Part shown: one piece after another, positions 9,394 to 17,911 of the stretch
Layout of the letters: each line of letters begins with the position of its first letter
Numbering within the stretch: the first letter of the stretch is position 1
From: Fictibacillus barbaricus
GTDB lineage: Bacteria > Bacillota > Bacilli > Bacillales > Fictibacillaceae
Assembly: GCF_014635025.1 (NCBI RefSeq)
Contig: NZ_BMCE01000001.1
Location: 1,054,001 to 1,118,000 of the forward strand
Length of the DNA stretch: 64,000 nt
Reading direction: 5' to 3'
Position numbers and translations under genes: made by a program
The notes under the pieces: generated by a model
What the model saw: the letters and a program-made list of their open reading frames with translations, nothing else
Told to the model about the DNA's origin: nothing
The model's database searches: none

Positions 9394-10262
9394 AAGCTTC
9401 ATTGACTTTTCATAAATTGATGGTTGGATTACTTGTTATTTATTTATTAATTCCGCTTGTAGGAACATTATTATTCTCGATTGCTGGTAAATGGGATCAT
9501 ACCATTTTGCCTGAGAGTTATACAATGAAATGGTATATTGAATTGTTTCAGGATGAACGGTTTTATGATGCTTTTCGAAGAACACTGTTTTTAATTGTCA
9601 TGTCTGTAGGTCTAAGTGTTGTTATTATGCTTCCGACTATTTTTATCATCACAGTATATTTCAGTAAATGGGAAGGATTTCTACAAGCAGCAGCTATGCT
9701 TCCTTATGGAATTCCTCCTATTGTTGGAGCTGTTGGATTAATCAAGGTGTATTCAGATGGACCCATTCAAATTGCCGGAACACCTTGGATTCTAATTGGT
9801 GCTTATTTCATAACCATTCTTCCATTTATGTATCAAGGTATCCGTAACAGTCTTCGGACGGTTAATGCTGTGCAGCTTGTTGATGCAGCTGAATTACTGG
9901 GTGCTACAAAATTCCAGGCGTTCCGCACAGTGGTGTTTCCCAATATTATATCTGGGATTTTAGTGTCTACCTTATTATCAGTCGCTCTTTTATTTAGTGA
10001 GTTTGCTTTTGCCAATTTGCTTGTCGGGGGCCGATTTGAAACCATTCAAATTTATCTAGCTGACAAACTAAACAGCAGTGGTCACTTAACAAGTGCAATT
10101 GTTATTACTTATTATTCAATGATTTTACTATTAACGGGGACTGTATTAAAACTTTCTTTTAGAAAAGAGAAAAATCCTGTCGTGTCAAATAAGAATCGAA
10201 TTCTTTCATTGTTTAAAAAACAATACCGTCATAAAAATACTGCTTTAGAAGGTGAAAAATAA
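9390..10262 (+). CDS. ABC transporter permease, second subunit
   Basis: 290 residues with about six membrane segments and an EAA-type loop ('VDAAELLGATKFQAFRTVVFP'). It pairs with the preceding permease to form the membrane channel of the importer. The start overlaps the upstream stop (ATGA), and its own TAA overlaps the ATPase ATG (TAATG), so the three genes are translationally coupled. The C-terminal ~30 residues are basic and hydrophilic. Confidence 0.87.
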   Translation: MKASLTFHKLMVGLLVIYLLIPLVGTLLFSIAGKWDHTILPESYTMKWYIELFQDERFYDAFRRTLFLIVMSVGLSVVIMLPTIFIITVYFSKWEGFLQAAAMLPYGIPPIVGAVGLIKVYSDGPIQIAGTPWILIGAYFITILPFMYQGIRNSLRTVNAVQLVDAAELLGATKFQAFRTVVFPNIISGILVSTLLSVALLFSEFAFANLLVGGRFETIQIYLADKLNSSGHLTSAIVITYYSMILLLTGTVLKLSFRKEKNPVVSNKNRILSLFKKQYRHKNTALEGEK

Positions 10263-11275
10263 TGAGCTATGTAACCATCGATCAAGTGACTAAGGGGTAT
10301 GAAAATCAAGTCGTTTTAAATAACATTTCTATAACATTAAAAAAAGGAGAATTTGCTACACTTCTTGGTCAAAGCGGATGCGGAAAAAGTACATTATTAC
10401 GTTCCATTGCGGGGCTTGAAGGCGTTGATGCAGGAAGAATATTAATCGATGGAATTGATATTACTAATTTATCACCGCGTCAGCGTGAAGTCGGTATGGT
10501 ATTTCAGTCTTATGCGCTCTTCCCAAATATGAGCGTTTTTGATAATATCGCTTACGGTCTCAAAATGAAGAAAGTAAAAAATATTAAATCACGAGTAAAA
10601 AAGATAATTGAGATGGTTGATTTAATAGGAAAAGAAGAGTCATATCCCCATCAATTATCTGGTGGACAACAGCAGAGGGTTGCTCTTGCCCGTGCGCTTG
10701 TCATGGAGCCGAAAGTACTGCTTTTAGATGAACCGTTAAGCGCATTGGATGCTAAAATAAGAAAAAGTTTACAAAAAGAATTAAAGAGAATACAGAAAGA
10801 ATTAGATATTACAACTATTTTTGTTACTCATGATCAGGAAGAAGCAATGACGATGTCGGATCGAATTTTTGTCATGAATAATGGACAAGTCGTACAATCC
10901 GGTTCTCCATCAGAAGTTTATACTTCTCCAGTCAATACATTTGTGGCGAAATTCATTGGAAACTACAATGTTTATGATATGGAAGTTTTCCGTAAAATCG
11001 TTCGCAATAGAGAATTAAAGGGAACTGAAGTCGCGATTCGTCCTGAGGTTTTACAATTAGTTTCTGTTGGTGAGGATAGCTTGGATTTACAGGAGAACTG
11101 GGGAATAAAAGGATTTATTAAAGATGTTTCCATGACAGGGAATGTTTTAAGATATGAAGTAGAAACAGAGGAGTCCGCTTTCCATGTAGACTATCTTCAC
11201 CACCGTGGGAAAATGTTTGAGCAAGGAGCACTCGTTCATATTCTTGTACCGAAGAAAGAATGCATCATTTTATAA
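10262..11275 (+). CDS. ABC transporter ATPase with C-terminal TOBE-like domain
   Basis: 337 residues. Walker A is GQSGCGKST (around residue 35), signature LSGGQQQR, Walker B VLLLDEP, and the switch His lies in 'VTHDQEEA'. The last ~100 residues resemble the TOBE domain of MalK/PotA/FbpC-type ATPases ('EVAIRPEVLQL'). It energises the importer encoded by the preceding three genes. The organisation (binding protein, two permeases, MalK-like ATPase) fits the phosphonate/spermidine/iron importer class. Confidence 0.9.
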   Translation: MSYVTIDQVTKGYENQVVLNNISITLKKGEFATLLGQSGCGKSTLLRSIAGLEGVDAGRILIDGIDITNLSPRQREVGMVFQSYALFPNMSVFDNIAYGLKMKKVKNIKSRVKKIIEMVDLIGKEESYPHQLSGGQQQRVALARALVMEPKVLLLDEPLSALDAKIRKSLQKELKRIQKELDITTIFVTHDQEEAMTMSDRIFVMNNGQVVQSGSPSEVYTSPVNTFVAKFIGNYNVYDMEVFRKIVRNRELKGTEVAIRPEVLQLVSVGEDSLDLQENWGIKGFIKDVSMTGNVLRYEVETEESAFHVDYLHHRGKMFEQGALVHILVPKKECIIL

Positions 11276-11302
11276 ATTATTAATGATCGTGGAGGAAGAA
11301 AT

Positions 11303-12085
11303 ATGTCTGTTTTGCCAGAAGAAAGAAAGAATGAAATTTTAAAAGAACTTAACAAAATGGGAAAAGTAAAAGTTGTGGAATTAGTTGATCAATTTAATGT
11401 TTCAGAGGAAACGATTCGACGCGATTTGATGATATTAGAGGAAAAAGGAGTTTTAAAGAGGGTTTACGGGGGAGCGATTAAAACAGTCTTTGAATTTGAG
11501 GAACCTCCATTTACACAGCGTACAACGGTGAATCAAGAAGCGAAAGTTAAAGTTGGGAAAAAAGCGGTAGAACTCATTTCTAACGGAGATGTGATTGTTA
11601 TTGATGTAGGGACAACCATGCTTGAATTTGCGCAGTGTCTTGAAAATAAAAAAGACATAACGATTTTAACCAATTCTCTTCCTGTGTCGTCTGTGTTGAC
11701 CGAATCGCTCAATCAATATAAGTTTACAGGACAAATTCTATTACTAGGTGGACAAATTGATCCGAAGCAGCAATCTATATGCGGCAGTCTCACTGAACAA
11801 ATGTTAAATCAATTTAATATTGATAAAGCGTTCATTTCAGCTGGTGGTGTGTCTATTCAAAATGGGATTAGTAATTATCATTTACATGAAACATTAGTTT
11901 CACGCAAGATGGTCGAGGTATCAAAGCAAGTAATATTGCTAACCGATTACTCTAAAATTGGTGTCGACACATTTTGTAAAGTTTGTCCTCTAGAAAAAGT
12001 CGATGTGATTGTCTGCGAGCAACCGTTTCCAGAGGAATGGAGAAATCATTCAAAATTAGAGGAAATCAATTGGATTAAAGCATAG
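11303..12085 (+). CDS. DeoR/GlpR-family transcriptional regulator
   Basis: 260 residues. The N-terminal DeoR helix-turn-helix has the family signature 'VVELVDQFNVSEETIRRDLMILEEKGVLKRVYGG'. A sugar-phosphate-sensing domain of the ribose-phosphate-isomerase fold follows ('IVIDVGTTMLEFAQCL', 'LTDYSKIG'). Family members are repressors released by phosphorylated metabolites. Placed 27 bases after the ATPase gene, it probably senses a phosphorylated product of the imported compound and adds a second layer to the PHO-box control. Confidence 0.87.
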   Translation: MSVLPEERKNEILKELNKMGKVKVVELVDQFNVSEETIRRDLMILEEKGVLKRVYGGAIKTVFEFEEPPFTQRTTVNQEAKVKVGKKAVELISNGDVIVIDVGTTMLEFAQCLENKKDITILTNSLPVSSVLTESLNQYKFTGQILLLGGQIDPKQQSICGSLTEQMLNQFNIDKAFISAGGVSIQNGISNYHLHETLVSRKMVEVSKQVILLTDYSKIGVDTFCKVCPLEKVDVIVCEQPFPEEWRNHSKLEEINWIKA

Positions 12086-12215
12086 TCAGTTCATAAAAGG
12101 ACATGTCGAGACGGAAGAGGGAGTCCTCTCTTATTTGATTAGATTTTTATTGATGGCAGGTAAAATAGCTAGAAAGAAAATTTAATAGATAGAATGAGAA
12201 AAGGAGCTATATAGC

Positions 12216-13088
12216 ATGAGTTTCATCGCGATAGATTTAGACGGAACATTATTAAATGACCAGAATGAAATTAGTGAAGAAAATATAAAGGCGATTCAAT
12301 ATGCCCAAGATAGAGACTTTGAAGTAGTTATTTCAACAGGACGGGCTTATTTTGACGTTCAAACCATTTGTGAAAAAGCCGGGATTTCTCCATTTGTAAT
12401 CGGGACAAATGGCGCGACCATTCATTCAAAAAGCGGAAAGTGCATTTCTTCTATTACGATGACTAAAGATCGTGTCGAATCTATTCTCCAATGGTTAGAT
12501 GGACGAAATTATTATTACGAAGTGTTTACTGATAAAGCCATTTATACGCTTAAAGAGAGAAGAGAACATTTCCGTAATGAGATTAAAAGTTTGAAAAGCG
12601 AAGATTTGAATACAGATATGAAAGAATTAGTTGAAGTGGCGGAAAGGCAATTTGACCAGTTTGGATATGTTTTAGTTGAAAACTATCATGATATCTTAAA
12701 ACAGGAAGAAGAATTCTATAACATTTTGGCATGTTCTTTTGATAAAAATAAATTAGACGAAGCATGGAACCAATTCAAAAAGTTTGATGAGTTGATGGTT
12801 GTTTCATCTGCTGATCATAACATTGAAATTACTAGTAAAAGGGCTTCAAAAGGAATGGCCCTTGAAAAATTGGCTATCTTGATGAATGGCTCTTTAGATC
12901 ATGCTATGGCAATCGGGGACAGCAACAATGATTTATCCATGTTCCAGAAAGTTGGTTACAGCGTAGCGATGGGAAATGCGAAAGATGTCATAAAAGCTGT
13001 TTGTACCACGACAACCCTTAAAAATGATGAGAATGGGGTAGCTTATGCGATATATCGATATATGGAGAACTTCGTGGTTCAAAAGTAA
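12216..13088 (+). CDS. Cof-type HAD-IIB phosphatase
   Basis: 290 residues. Motif I 'AIDLDGTLLNDQNEIS' contains the nucleophilic Asp; motif II is 'ISTGRAYFD', motif III Lys in 'KRASKGMALEKLA', motif IV 'MAIGDSNNDLSMF'. The IIB cap lies between motifs II and III. These cytoplasmic enzymes dephosphorylate sugar phosphates and related small molecules. It is 130 bases after the DeoR gene with no strong terminator between, and may complete breakdown of the imported phosphorus compound. The substrate is unknown. Confidence 0.87.
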   Translation: MSFIAIDLDGTLLNDQNEISEENIKAIQYAQDRDFEVVISTGRAYFDVQTICEKAGISPFVIGTNGATIHSKSGKCISSITMTKDRVESILQWLDGRNYYYEVFTDKAIYTLKERREHFRNEIKSLKSEDLNTDMKELVEVAERQFDQFGYVLVENYHDILKQEEEFYNILACSFDKNKLDEAWNQFKKFDELMVVSSADHNIEITSKRASKGMALEKLAILMNGSLDHAMAIGDSNNDLSMFQKVGYSVAMGNAKDVIKAVCTTTTLKNDENGVAYAIYRYMENFVVQK

Positions 13089-13117
13089 GTGTCAATGCCG
13101 AAGGAGCGAGCGTTAAA

Positions 13118-13447
13118 ATGGCATGGATCTATATCATAATGGCAGGAATTTTGGAAATTTTCTGGGTGATCGGTCTAAAATATTCACACGGATTCACCAA
13201 AATTATACCTAGTATAGTAACAGTAGTTATTATCATCATTAGTTTCTTTTTCCTTTCAAAAGCTTTACATTCAATTCCCTTAGGAACTGGTTACGCCATT
13301 TTTACTGGATTGGGTACGGTGGGAACAGTAGTAGCTGGGATGCTATTTTGGGGAGAGACTATTAATCCACTGAAAGTATTTTTTGTGGCTTTAATGATAT
13401 CAGGAATAATTGGAATAAAAATTAGTTCAGCACAACCTAAACATTAA
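13118..13447 (+). CDS. SMR exporter subunit, SugE/Gdx-like
   Basis: 109 residues, four membrane helices. The start 'MAWIYIIMAGILEIFWVIGLKYSHGFT' carries the essential Glu13 and Trp16, and 'GTGYAIFTGLGTVGTVVAG' is the SugE/Gdx pattern. Members of this branch export guanidinium rather than bulky quaternary ammonium drugs. The next gene encodes a second, diverged SMR subunit, so the working transporter is probably an antiparallel heterodimer as in YkkCD. Only 30 bases separate it from the HAD gene, leaving no room for a guanidine riboswitch. Confidence 0.85.
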   Translation: MAWIYIIMAGILEIFWVIGLKYSHGFTKIIPSIVTVVIIIISFFFLSKALHSIPLGTGYAIFTGLGTVGTVVAGMLFWGETINPLKVFFVALMISGIIGIKISSAQPKH

Positions 13448-13487
13448 AGAAAATGAAATGATTTATACAAGGTTAGGGGATAATTCA

Positions 13488-13808
13488 ATGGCTTGGTTTT
13501 TTCTTCTTATTGCCGGAGTTGCCGAGATTGGTAGTGTTATTAGCTTGAAACATGCAGACGGGTTTAAAAAATTACTCCCCTCTGCAGCGTGTCTATTTTT
13601 TGGGAGTTTAAGCTTTTATTTTCTTTCTTTGTCATTAACTTCTCTACCAGTAGGGACTGCGTATGCAATATGGACCGGGATCGGCACTGTTGGAAGTGTT
13701 TTAGCAGGGATGATCTTCTTTAATGAACCTAGAAGTTTAAGAATAACCCTATTGATTATGTGTATTATTTCTGGGGCGGTAGGTATTAAAATGACTTCTG
13801 GCCATTAG
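13488..13808 (+). CDS. SMR exporter subunit, YkkD-like partner
   Basis: 106 residues from the ATG at 13488, which has AGGGGA seven bases upstream; the longer frame from 13458 lacks a ribosome site. Four membrane helices with Glu13 ('MAWFFLLIAGVAEIGSVISLK') and 'GTAYAIWTGIGTVGSVLAG'. It lacks the Trp after the Glu seen in its partner, consistent with specialised halves of a heterodimer. It follows the first SMR gene by 40 bases. Confidence 0.85.
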   Translation: MAWFFLLIAGVAEIGSVISLKHADGFKKLLPSAACLFFGSLSFYFLSLSLTSLPVGTAYAIWTGIGTVGSVLAGMIFFNEPRSLRITLLIMCIISGAVGIKMTSGH

Positions 13809-13874
13809 ATAAGGGTTTTAGATGGAAATATGTTGATACAGAAAAAGGTACGATCACTATGGAGGAGAAGAGAG

Positions 13875-15215
13875 ATGAAAACTGTTCAAGATTGGATAAA
13901 AGAATTTCCTTTACTAAACGAGTTAATTGATACAAAGGAAGTATTTTGGTCAAATCCTAAATATGAACCATTTCAAACTGGATTAAATAAACTTCTACTT
14001 AATGAGAAAGATGTAAAAGATGCAGAGGAAAGGTTAAAGCGTTTTGCTCCTTACATCGCTAGAGTTTTTCCTGAAACAAGAAAACTAAACGGAATCATTG
14101 AATCTCCTATCGTACCCATCCCGGCGATGCATCAACATTTATCAAATATGCATGAGCATCCATTAGAAGGGACATTTTTGTTGAAATGTGACAGCCACCT
14201 TCCTATTTCAGGTTCCATTAAAGCACGCGGCGGCATTTACGAAGTGTTGAAACACGCAGAAACGTTAGCACTTAAACATGATTTATTAACGGTAAATGAT
14301 GATTATTCCATTCTTGAAAGTGAAAAATTCAGAAACTTCTTTTCACAATACTCAATTGCAGTAGGGTCTACAGGCAACCTAGGGTTAAGTATAGGTATCA
14401 TGAGTGCCAAATTAGGTTTTAAAGTTACGGTCCATATGTCTGCTGATGCAAAGAAATGGAAAAAAGATCTCCTTAAAAGCAAAGGAGTAACCGTTATCGA
14501 ATATAAGGAAGATTACAGCAAAGCCGTAGAAGAGGGCCGAAAGCAGGCGCATAACGATCCGAATTGTTACTTTATTGATGACGAAAACTCTCGTGACTTA
14601 TTTTTAGGCTATGCTGTGGCTGCAATTCGACTTAAAAAACAATTAGAAGATTTAAATGTAACTGTAGATGAAAACCATCCACTATTTGTTTACCTTCCAT
14701 GTGGAGTAGGCGGTGGGCCGGGAGGAGTGGCTTTTGGTTTGAAACTAATGTATCAACATCGAGTGCATTGCTTCTTTGCAGAGCCTACACATTCTCCATG
14801 TATGTTACTGGGGCTAGTAACAGGGCTTCATGATAAAGTTTCTGTACAAGATTTTGGAATTGACAACATCACATCAGCAGACGGCCTTGCGGTTGGAAGG
14901 CCATCAGGATTCGTTGGTAAAACCATCAAGTCTTTATTAAGCGGAAGTTATACGGTAAGTGATAATGAATTATTTAAACTATTAAGCGCATTGGTCGATA
15001 CAGAAAACATTCACCTGGAGCCTTCCGCATTAGCCGGTGCAATAGGACCGGTAAAGTTATGTACTGAGAAAGAAGGAAAAGAATACATACAAAGTCATAA
15101 CTTAACAGATAAAATGAAAAATGCTACACATCTTATATGGGCTACCGGTGGAAGTATGGTTCCTAAAGAAACGATGAACGAATATTATAAAAAAGGTGCA
15201 ACGTTATCACCGTAA
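13875..15215 (+). CDS. dsdA: D-serine ammonia-lyase
   Basis: 446 residues from the ATG at 13875, chosen because GGAGGAGAAGAG lies just upstream; the frame is open further up without a ribosome site. The PLP-binding Lys is in '[16 protein letters not shown]', the phosphate-binding glycine loop in '[13 protein letters not shown]', and 'TGNLGLSIG' matches the fold-type II core. Length and motifs match DsdA, which converts D-serine to pyruvate and ammonia, detoxifying D-serine or using it as nitrogen and carbon source. A terminator follows. Confidence 0.92.
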   Translation: MKTVQDWIKEFPLLNELIDTKEVFWSNPKYEPFQTGLNKLLLNEKDVKDAEERLKRFAPYIARVFPETRKLNGIIESPIVPIPAMHQHLSNMHEHPLEGTFLLKCDSHLPISGSIKARGGIYEVLKHAETLALKHDLLTVNDDYSILESEKFRNFFSQYSIAVGSTGNLGLSIGIMSAKLGFKVTVHMSADAKKWKKDLLKSKGVTVIEYKEDYSKAVEEGRKQAHNDPNCYFIDDENSRDLFLGYAVAAIRLKKQLEDLNVTVDENHPLFVYLPCGVGGGPGGVAFGLKLMYQHRVHCFFAEPTHSPCMLLGLVTGLHDKVSVQDFGIDNITSADGLAVGRPSGFVGKTIKSLLSGSYTVSDNELFKLLSALVDTENIHLEPSALAGAIGPVKLCTEKEGKEYIQSHNLTDKMKNATHLIWATGGSMVPKETMNEYYKKGATLSP

Positions 15216-15273
15216 ATGTTTTAGTTCTGATTTGAAATGTATTCTTAGACAAGGAAAGTTAAGCAGATGAGAG

Positions 15274-15306
15274 AAAACTTCAGTATTCAACTGGAGTTTT
15301 TCTTTT
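15274..15306 (+). terminator. intrinsic terminator after dsdA
   Basis: AAAACTTCAGT (15274-15284) pairs with ACTGGAGTTTT (15290-15300) with one G-U pair, loop of five, followed by a T-rich tract. Confidence 0.8.
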
Positions 15307-15410
15307 TGATTTCCAATTAACCTTGGTGAATTAATAATTATAATAAATAGACAACTTCTTCCTTCTTTTAACATACAAATTAAAAGACAAGCCTATTAGG
15401 AGGGAGTTTC

Positions 15411-15860
15411 ATGAAGGTTCTTTATATTGACAAGAAATGGTTTTTATTTTTATCAGTTATCTACATCTGCCTTTTGGTTGGAGGCTGGTTTATGACAAGA
15501 CCAGAAGCAGTTGAGACAACAGGACCATCGACTGGGGCAAAAAAATTCGAAATTAATATGGTCACCGGAGAATTTACATCTACAGGTGATGATGGAAAAG
15601 AGATTGAAGCTTACCGCTGGGATCCAGGTACAATTTATGTACCTAAAAATGAACCAATAAAACTAAGCATATATGGAGTGAACAGTAAAGAACATCCCTT
15701 TTATATAGAAGGAACTAACATTAAAGGAACTGTCAAAAAAGGCAAGGAAACTGTTTTGAATTTACGTATTAAGAAAGAAGGAGTCTATAGGCTTATTTGT
15801 ACTGCCCATCATAATATCAAAAATAATGGACCAATGGTTGCCTATATTGAAGTGCACTAA
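15411..15860 (+). CDS. membrane-anchored cupredoxin (type 1 copper) protein
   Basis: 149 residues: an N-terminal membrane anchor (about residues 10-28), then a ~110-residue cupredoxin domain outside the cell. Candidate type 1 copper ligands are the His of 'KEHPF', the Cys and His of 'LICTAHHN' and the Met of 'NGPMVAYIE'. It resembles the copper domain of cytochrome c oxidase subunit II or nitrosocyanin-like proteins but lacks the two-Cys CuA motif, so mononuclear copper is more likely. Role: electron transfer or copper handling, inferred. Next to it lies a multicopper oxidase remnant. Confidence 0.78.
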   Translation: MKVLYIDKKWFLFLSVIYICLLVGGWFMTRPEAVETTGPSTGAKKFEINMVTGEFTSTGDDGKEIEAYRWDPGTIYVPKNEPIKLSIYGVNSKEHPFYIEGTNIKGTVKKGKETVLNLRIKKEGVYRLICTAHHNIKNNGPMVAYIEVH

Positions 15861-15890
15861 ATCCTCCCTGTTTTAAGGAGGATTTTTTTA
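15860..15890 (+). terminator. intrinsic terminator after the cupredoxin gene
   Basis: AATCCTCC (15860-15867) pairs with GGAGGATT (15877-15884), followed by a run of T. Confidence 0.85.
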
Positions 15891-15897
15891 CGTTATC

Positions 15898-16110
15898 TTA
15901 TCTTATAACCATATATAGTTTCATCATTTCATAATCCTCGTACTTTAAAATATGACAGTGCCAAAAGTACAATCCTGTATACGGTCCAAACTTCATAATA
16001 ATTCGTGCTACTTGTTTCGGATTAGCTCTTACTGTATCTTTCTCTCTTCGTATTGAGCCTTGTTTATCATCTGCTGCAATTGAGGAATAATACTTTGTAT
16101 TAAAAAAAGA
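15898..16110 (-). pseudogene. C-terminal remnant of a multicopper oxidase (CotA/bilirubin-oxidase type)
   Basis: The minus-strand frame reads through 'KDTVRANPKQVARII', then 'FGPYTGLYFWHCHILKYED' and 'YEMMKLYMVIR' to a stop at 15898. This matches the end of CotA-like multicopper oxidases, where the canonical motif is W-H-C-H-I-L-E-H-E-D-Y-x-M-M. The HCH triad and MM survive, but the type 1 copper His of 'EHED' is Tyr here ('KYED'). No start or upstream oxidase sequence remains: the frame runs into the terminator of the neighbouring gene. It is a decayed fragment and makes no functional protein. Confidence 0.78.
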
Positions 16111-16141
16111 TGTAAACCATACACGTGTAGGCTTACATCCT
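16101..16141 (-). terminator. intrinsic terminator of the PhoX-like gene
   Basis: GATGTAAACC (16109-16118) pairs with GGCTTACATC (16130-16139) with one mismatch. On the minus strand the hairpin is followed by seven T. Confidence 0.8.
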
Positions 16142-16158
16142 TTTATAGGTATCTAAGT

Positions 16159-17601
16159 TTAAATCTTCAGTCCGTGGCGCTTAAAAGCTGCTGCTTCTAG
16201 AATGGACATTCCTTGATTCTCAGCAAACTCAACCAGTTTGTCCGACACTTTTGGTGCAAATTCTTTAGCAGGTGCAGCATAAGACATTTCCCTTGCCCGT
16301 GATGAGTTACTTCGTGCGAATGGTCCCCAGATGGCAAAGGTTTTACCTGGACTTTGAATATTCATAAAAAGCGTATTTCCATCTGGCGAGAAGATAGGAC
16401 CTGCTAATTCAGATCCACTGAGACGATTGGAGGCAAAAGGATAGATCTTGCCTTCAGGTGTAATCCCCATAAGTCTATCGTTGCCGGAACCATCTTCTGC
16501 GAACCAAAGATCGCCCCATGGAGTCATGCAGATATTGTCTGGAGATTCCATGTTTTGTGCATCCGTTGCCTCATAGAAAAGCTCTAGTGTATTAGTTGCA
16601 GGAAAATAGCGGTAAATACGGCCAAGATTTTTTTCACCTGCTGAGCTGTCATCAAACCAAAAGACACCTGCTTGGAAGAACGCTCCCTCAAGTTTTTTGA
16701 ACTTAATACAGCCATGTTTATCAGCATCCTCGCGACAGAAATAAGGATCTAGTTCCTTCCAAACTACCCCAAATTTCTGTCCTGTTTTAAATGTGCTTGC
16801 TGCTGGACCATGTATCTCTTCAATCGCAGCCGCATATAGCTTACCGCCTTTTTGTAACGCTCCCGGTTTTTGACTGACATCATTTGGGATAAAACGGTAA
16901 AAATAGCTCGGGCTTGCATCTTCTGTTAAATATACATATCCCGTCGCCGGGTCGATTGCGCAAGCCTCATGGGAGAAGCGACCCATATCTATAATCGGAG
17001 TTTTGGATATTTCGTCTTCTGGCTTTTGCGGATCCACTTCAAACACATAACCATGTGTCGCCGAACGGGTTTCTTCACAAGTCAGCCAAGTCCCCCATGG
17101 AGTAGCTCCTCCAGCACAATTTCGAATCGTACCTGAAGAGGTTACATATTCATTTATCACTTCCCGGTTTGGACCTACTACTAAAGCGGTTGTTCCGCCT
17201 ACTGCAGCAGGGTCATAGGGATTAGTCCCAACTACAGGATTTGAAGCACTTGTCCCTAATTCATGGTTACGAACAAGAATGGTCGTGTTGTTTGGCCCCT
17301 CGAATGCAGCCATTCCATCAAATGCCCCGGGAATTTTTCTTCCGTTTGTCAATAGGTTCCCTTCTTCGGAGATAATTTTGTAATGGAATCCTTGTGGAAG
17401 ATCGAGAATTCTGTTTGGATCAGGAACCAAAGGTCCATAGCCGCCAAACCCGCTTGAAGGGTTGTCAGTATTATTCGCTAACGCTTTAGAACCGAGGGAT
17501 AATACTCCATTCGCCCCAATGGTAAGTGCAAGTGTGCTCATTCCTCCTGCTTTTAAGAAATCCCTTCTGCTTAATCCTTTTTTTAGGTTTTTATCTTCCA
17601 T
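16159..17601 (-). CDS. PhoX-like (DUF839) phosphatase with Tat signal
   Basis: 480 residues. The N-terminus has a twin-arginine motif 'LSRRDFLKAGG' and hydrophobic region ending 'SKALA', so it is exported folded via Tat. The body shows PhoX/DUF839 blocks: 'TILVRNHELG', 'GGATPWGTWLTCEET', 'SHEACAIDPATGYVYLTED', 'SPDNICMTPWGDLWFAEDG'. PhoX enzymes are calcium/iron-dependent alkaline phosphatases of phosphate starvation. A TATAAT lies on the minus strand about 60 bases upstream, with weak PHO-like hexamers beyond it. Family assignment is firm; activity on phosphomonoesters is inferred. Confidence 0.87.
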   Translation of the reverse strand: MEDKNLKKGLSRRDFLKAGGMSTLALTIGANGVLSLGSKALANNTDNPSSGFGGYGPLVPDPNRILDLPQGFHYKIISEEGNLLTNGRKIPGAFDGMAAFEGPNNTTILVRNHELGTSASNPVVGTNPYDPAAVGGTTALVVGPNREVINEYVTSSGTIRNCAGGATPWGTWLTCEETRSATHGYVFEVDPQKPEDEISKTPIIDMGRFSHEACAIDPATGYVYLTEDASPSYFYRFIPNDVSQKPGALQKGGKLYAAAIEEIHGPAASTFKTGQKFGVVWKELDPYFCREDADKHGCIKFKKLEGAFFQAGVFWFDDSSAGEKNLGRIYRYFPATNTLELFYEATDAQNMESPDNICMTPWGDLWFAEDGSGNDRLMGITPEGKIYPFASNRLSGSELAGPIFSPDGNTLFMNIQSPGKTFAIWGPFARSNSSRAREMSYAAPAKEFAPKVSDKLVEFAENQGMSILEAAAFKRHGLKI

Positions 17602-17660
17602 AACGTAAAATCTCCCTTTAACATAAATTTTTGATTCTAGTTATAGATTAATTATTCATT

Positions 17661-17709
17661 ATTATAAGGGAGTTTGATTTTTGTAAAAATTCAATAAATA
17701 AATGGTGAA
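17661..17709 (-). promoter_or_regulatory. candidate promoter of the PhoX-like gene with weak PHO-like hexamers
   Basis: On the minus strand, TTCACC, TTTATT and TTTACA lie at 11-base period (17709 down to 17682), followed 15 bases later by TATAAT (17666-17661). Each hexamer is within one change of the PhoP consensus, but the region is AT-rich and the gap to the -10 is longer than at the 6.4-kb box. Confidence 0.35.
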
Positions 17710-17911
17710 GTGGAAAAGTGATATTGAAAATAATTATTACCTTCTATTTACAATATATTTTGAAAATTGCATGAACGCATCAAATGAATGATTTCCTTCT
17801 AAACCTATATTTGGCAATGATTCAGAAAATTTATATGTTTACAAATTTATTATATATTAGTAAAATTACCTAGGGCATTCGACTATATTCGACATAATTC
17901 TGGAGGTTTCT

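Noticed and set aside
13089-13117. guanidine riboswitch before the SMR pair
   Set aside because: Only 29 bases separate the SMR gene from the HAD gene; there is no room for the aptamer.
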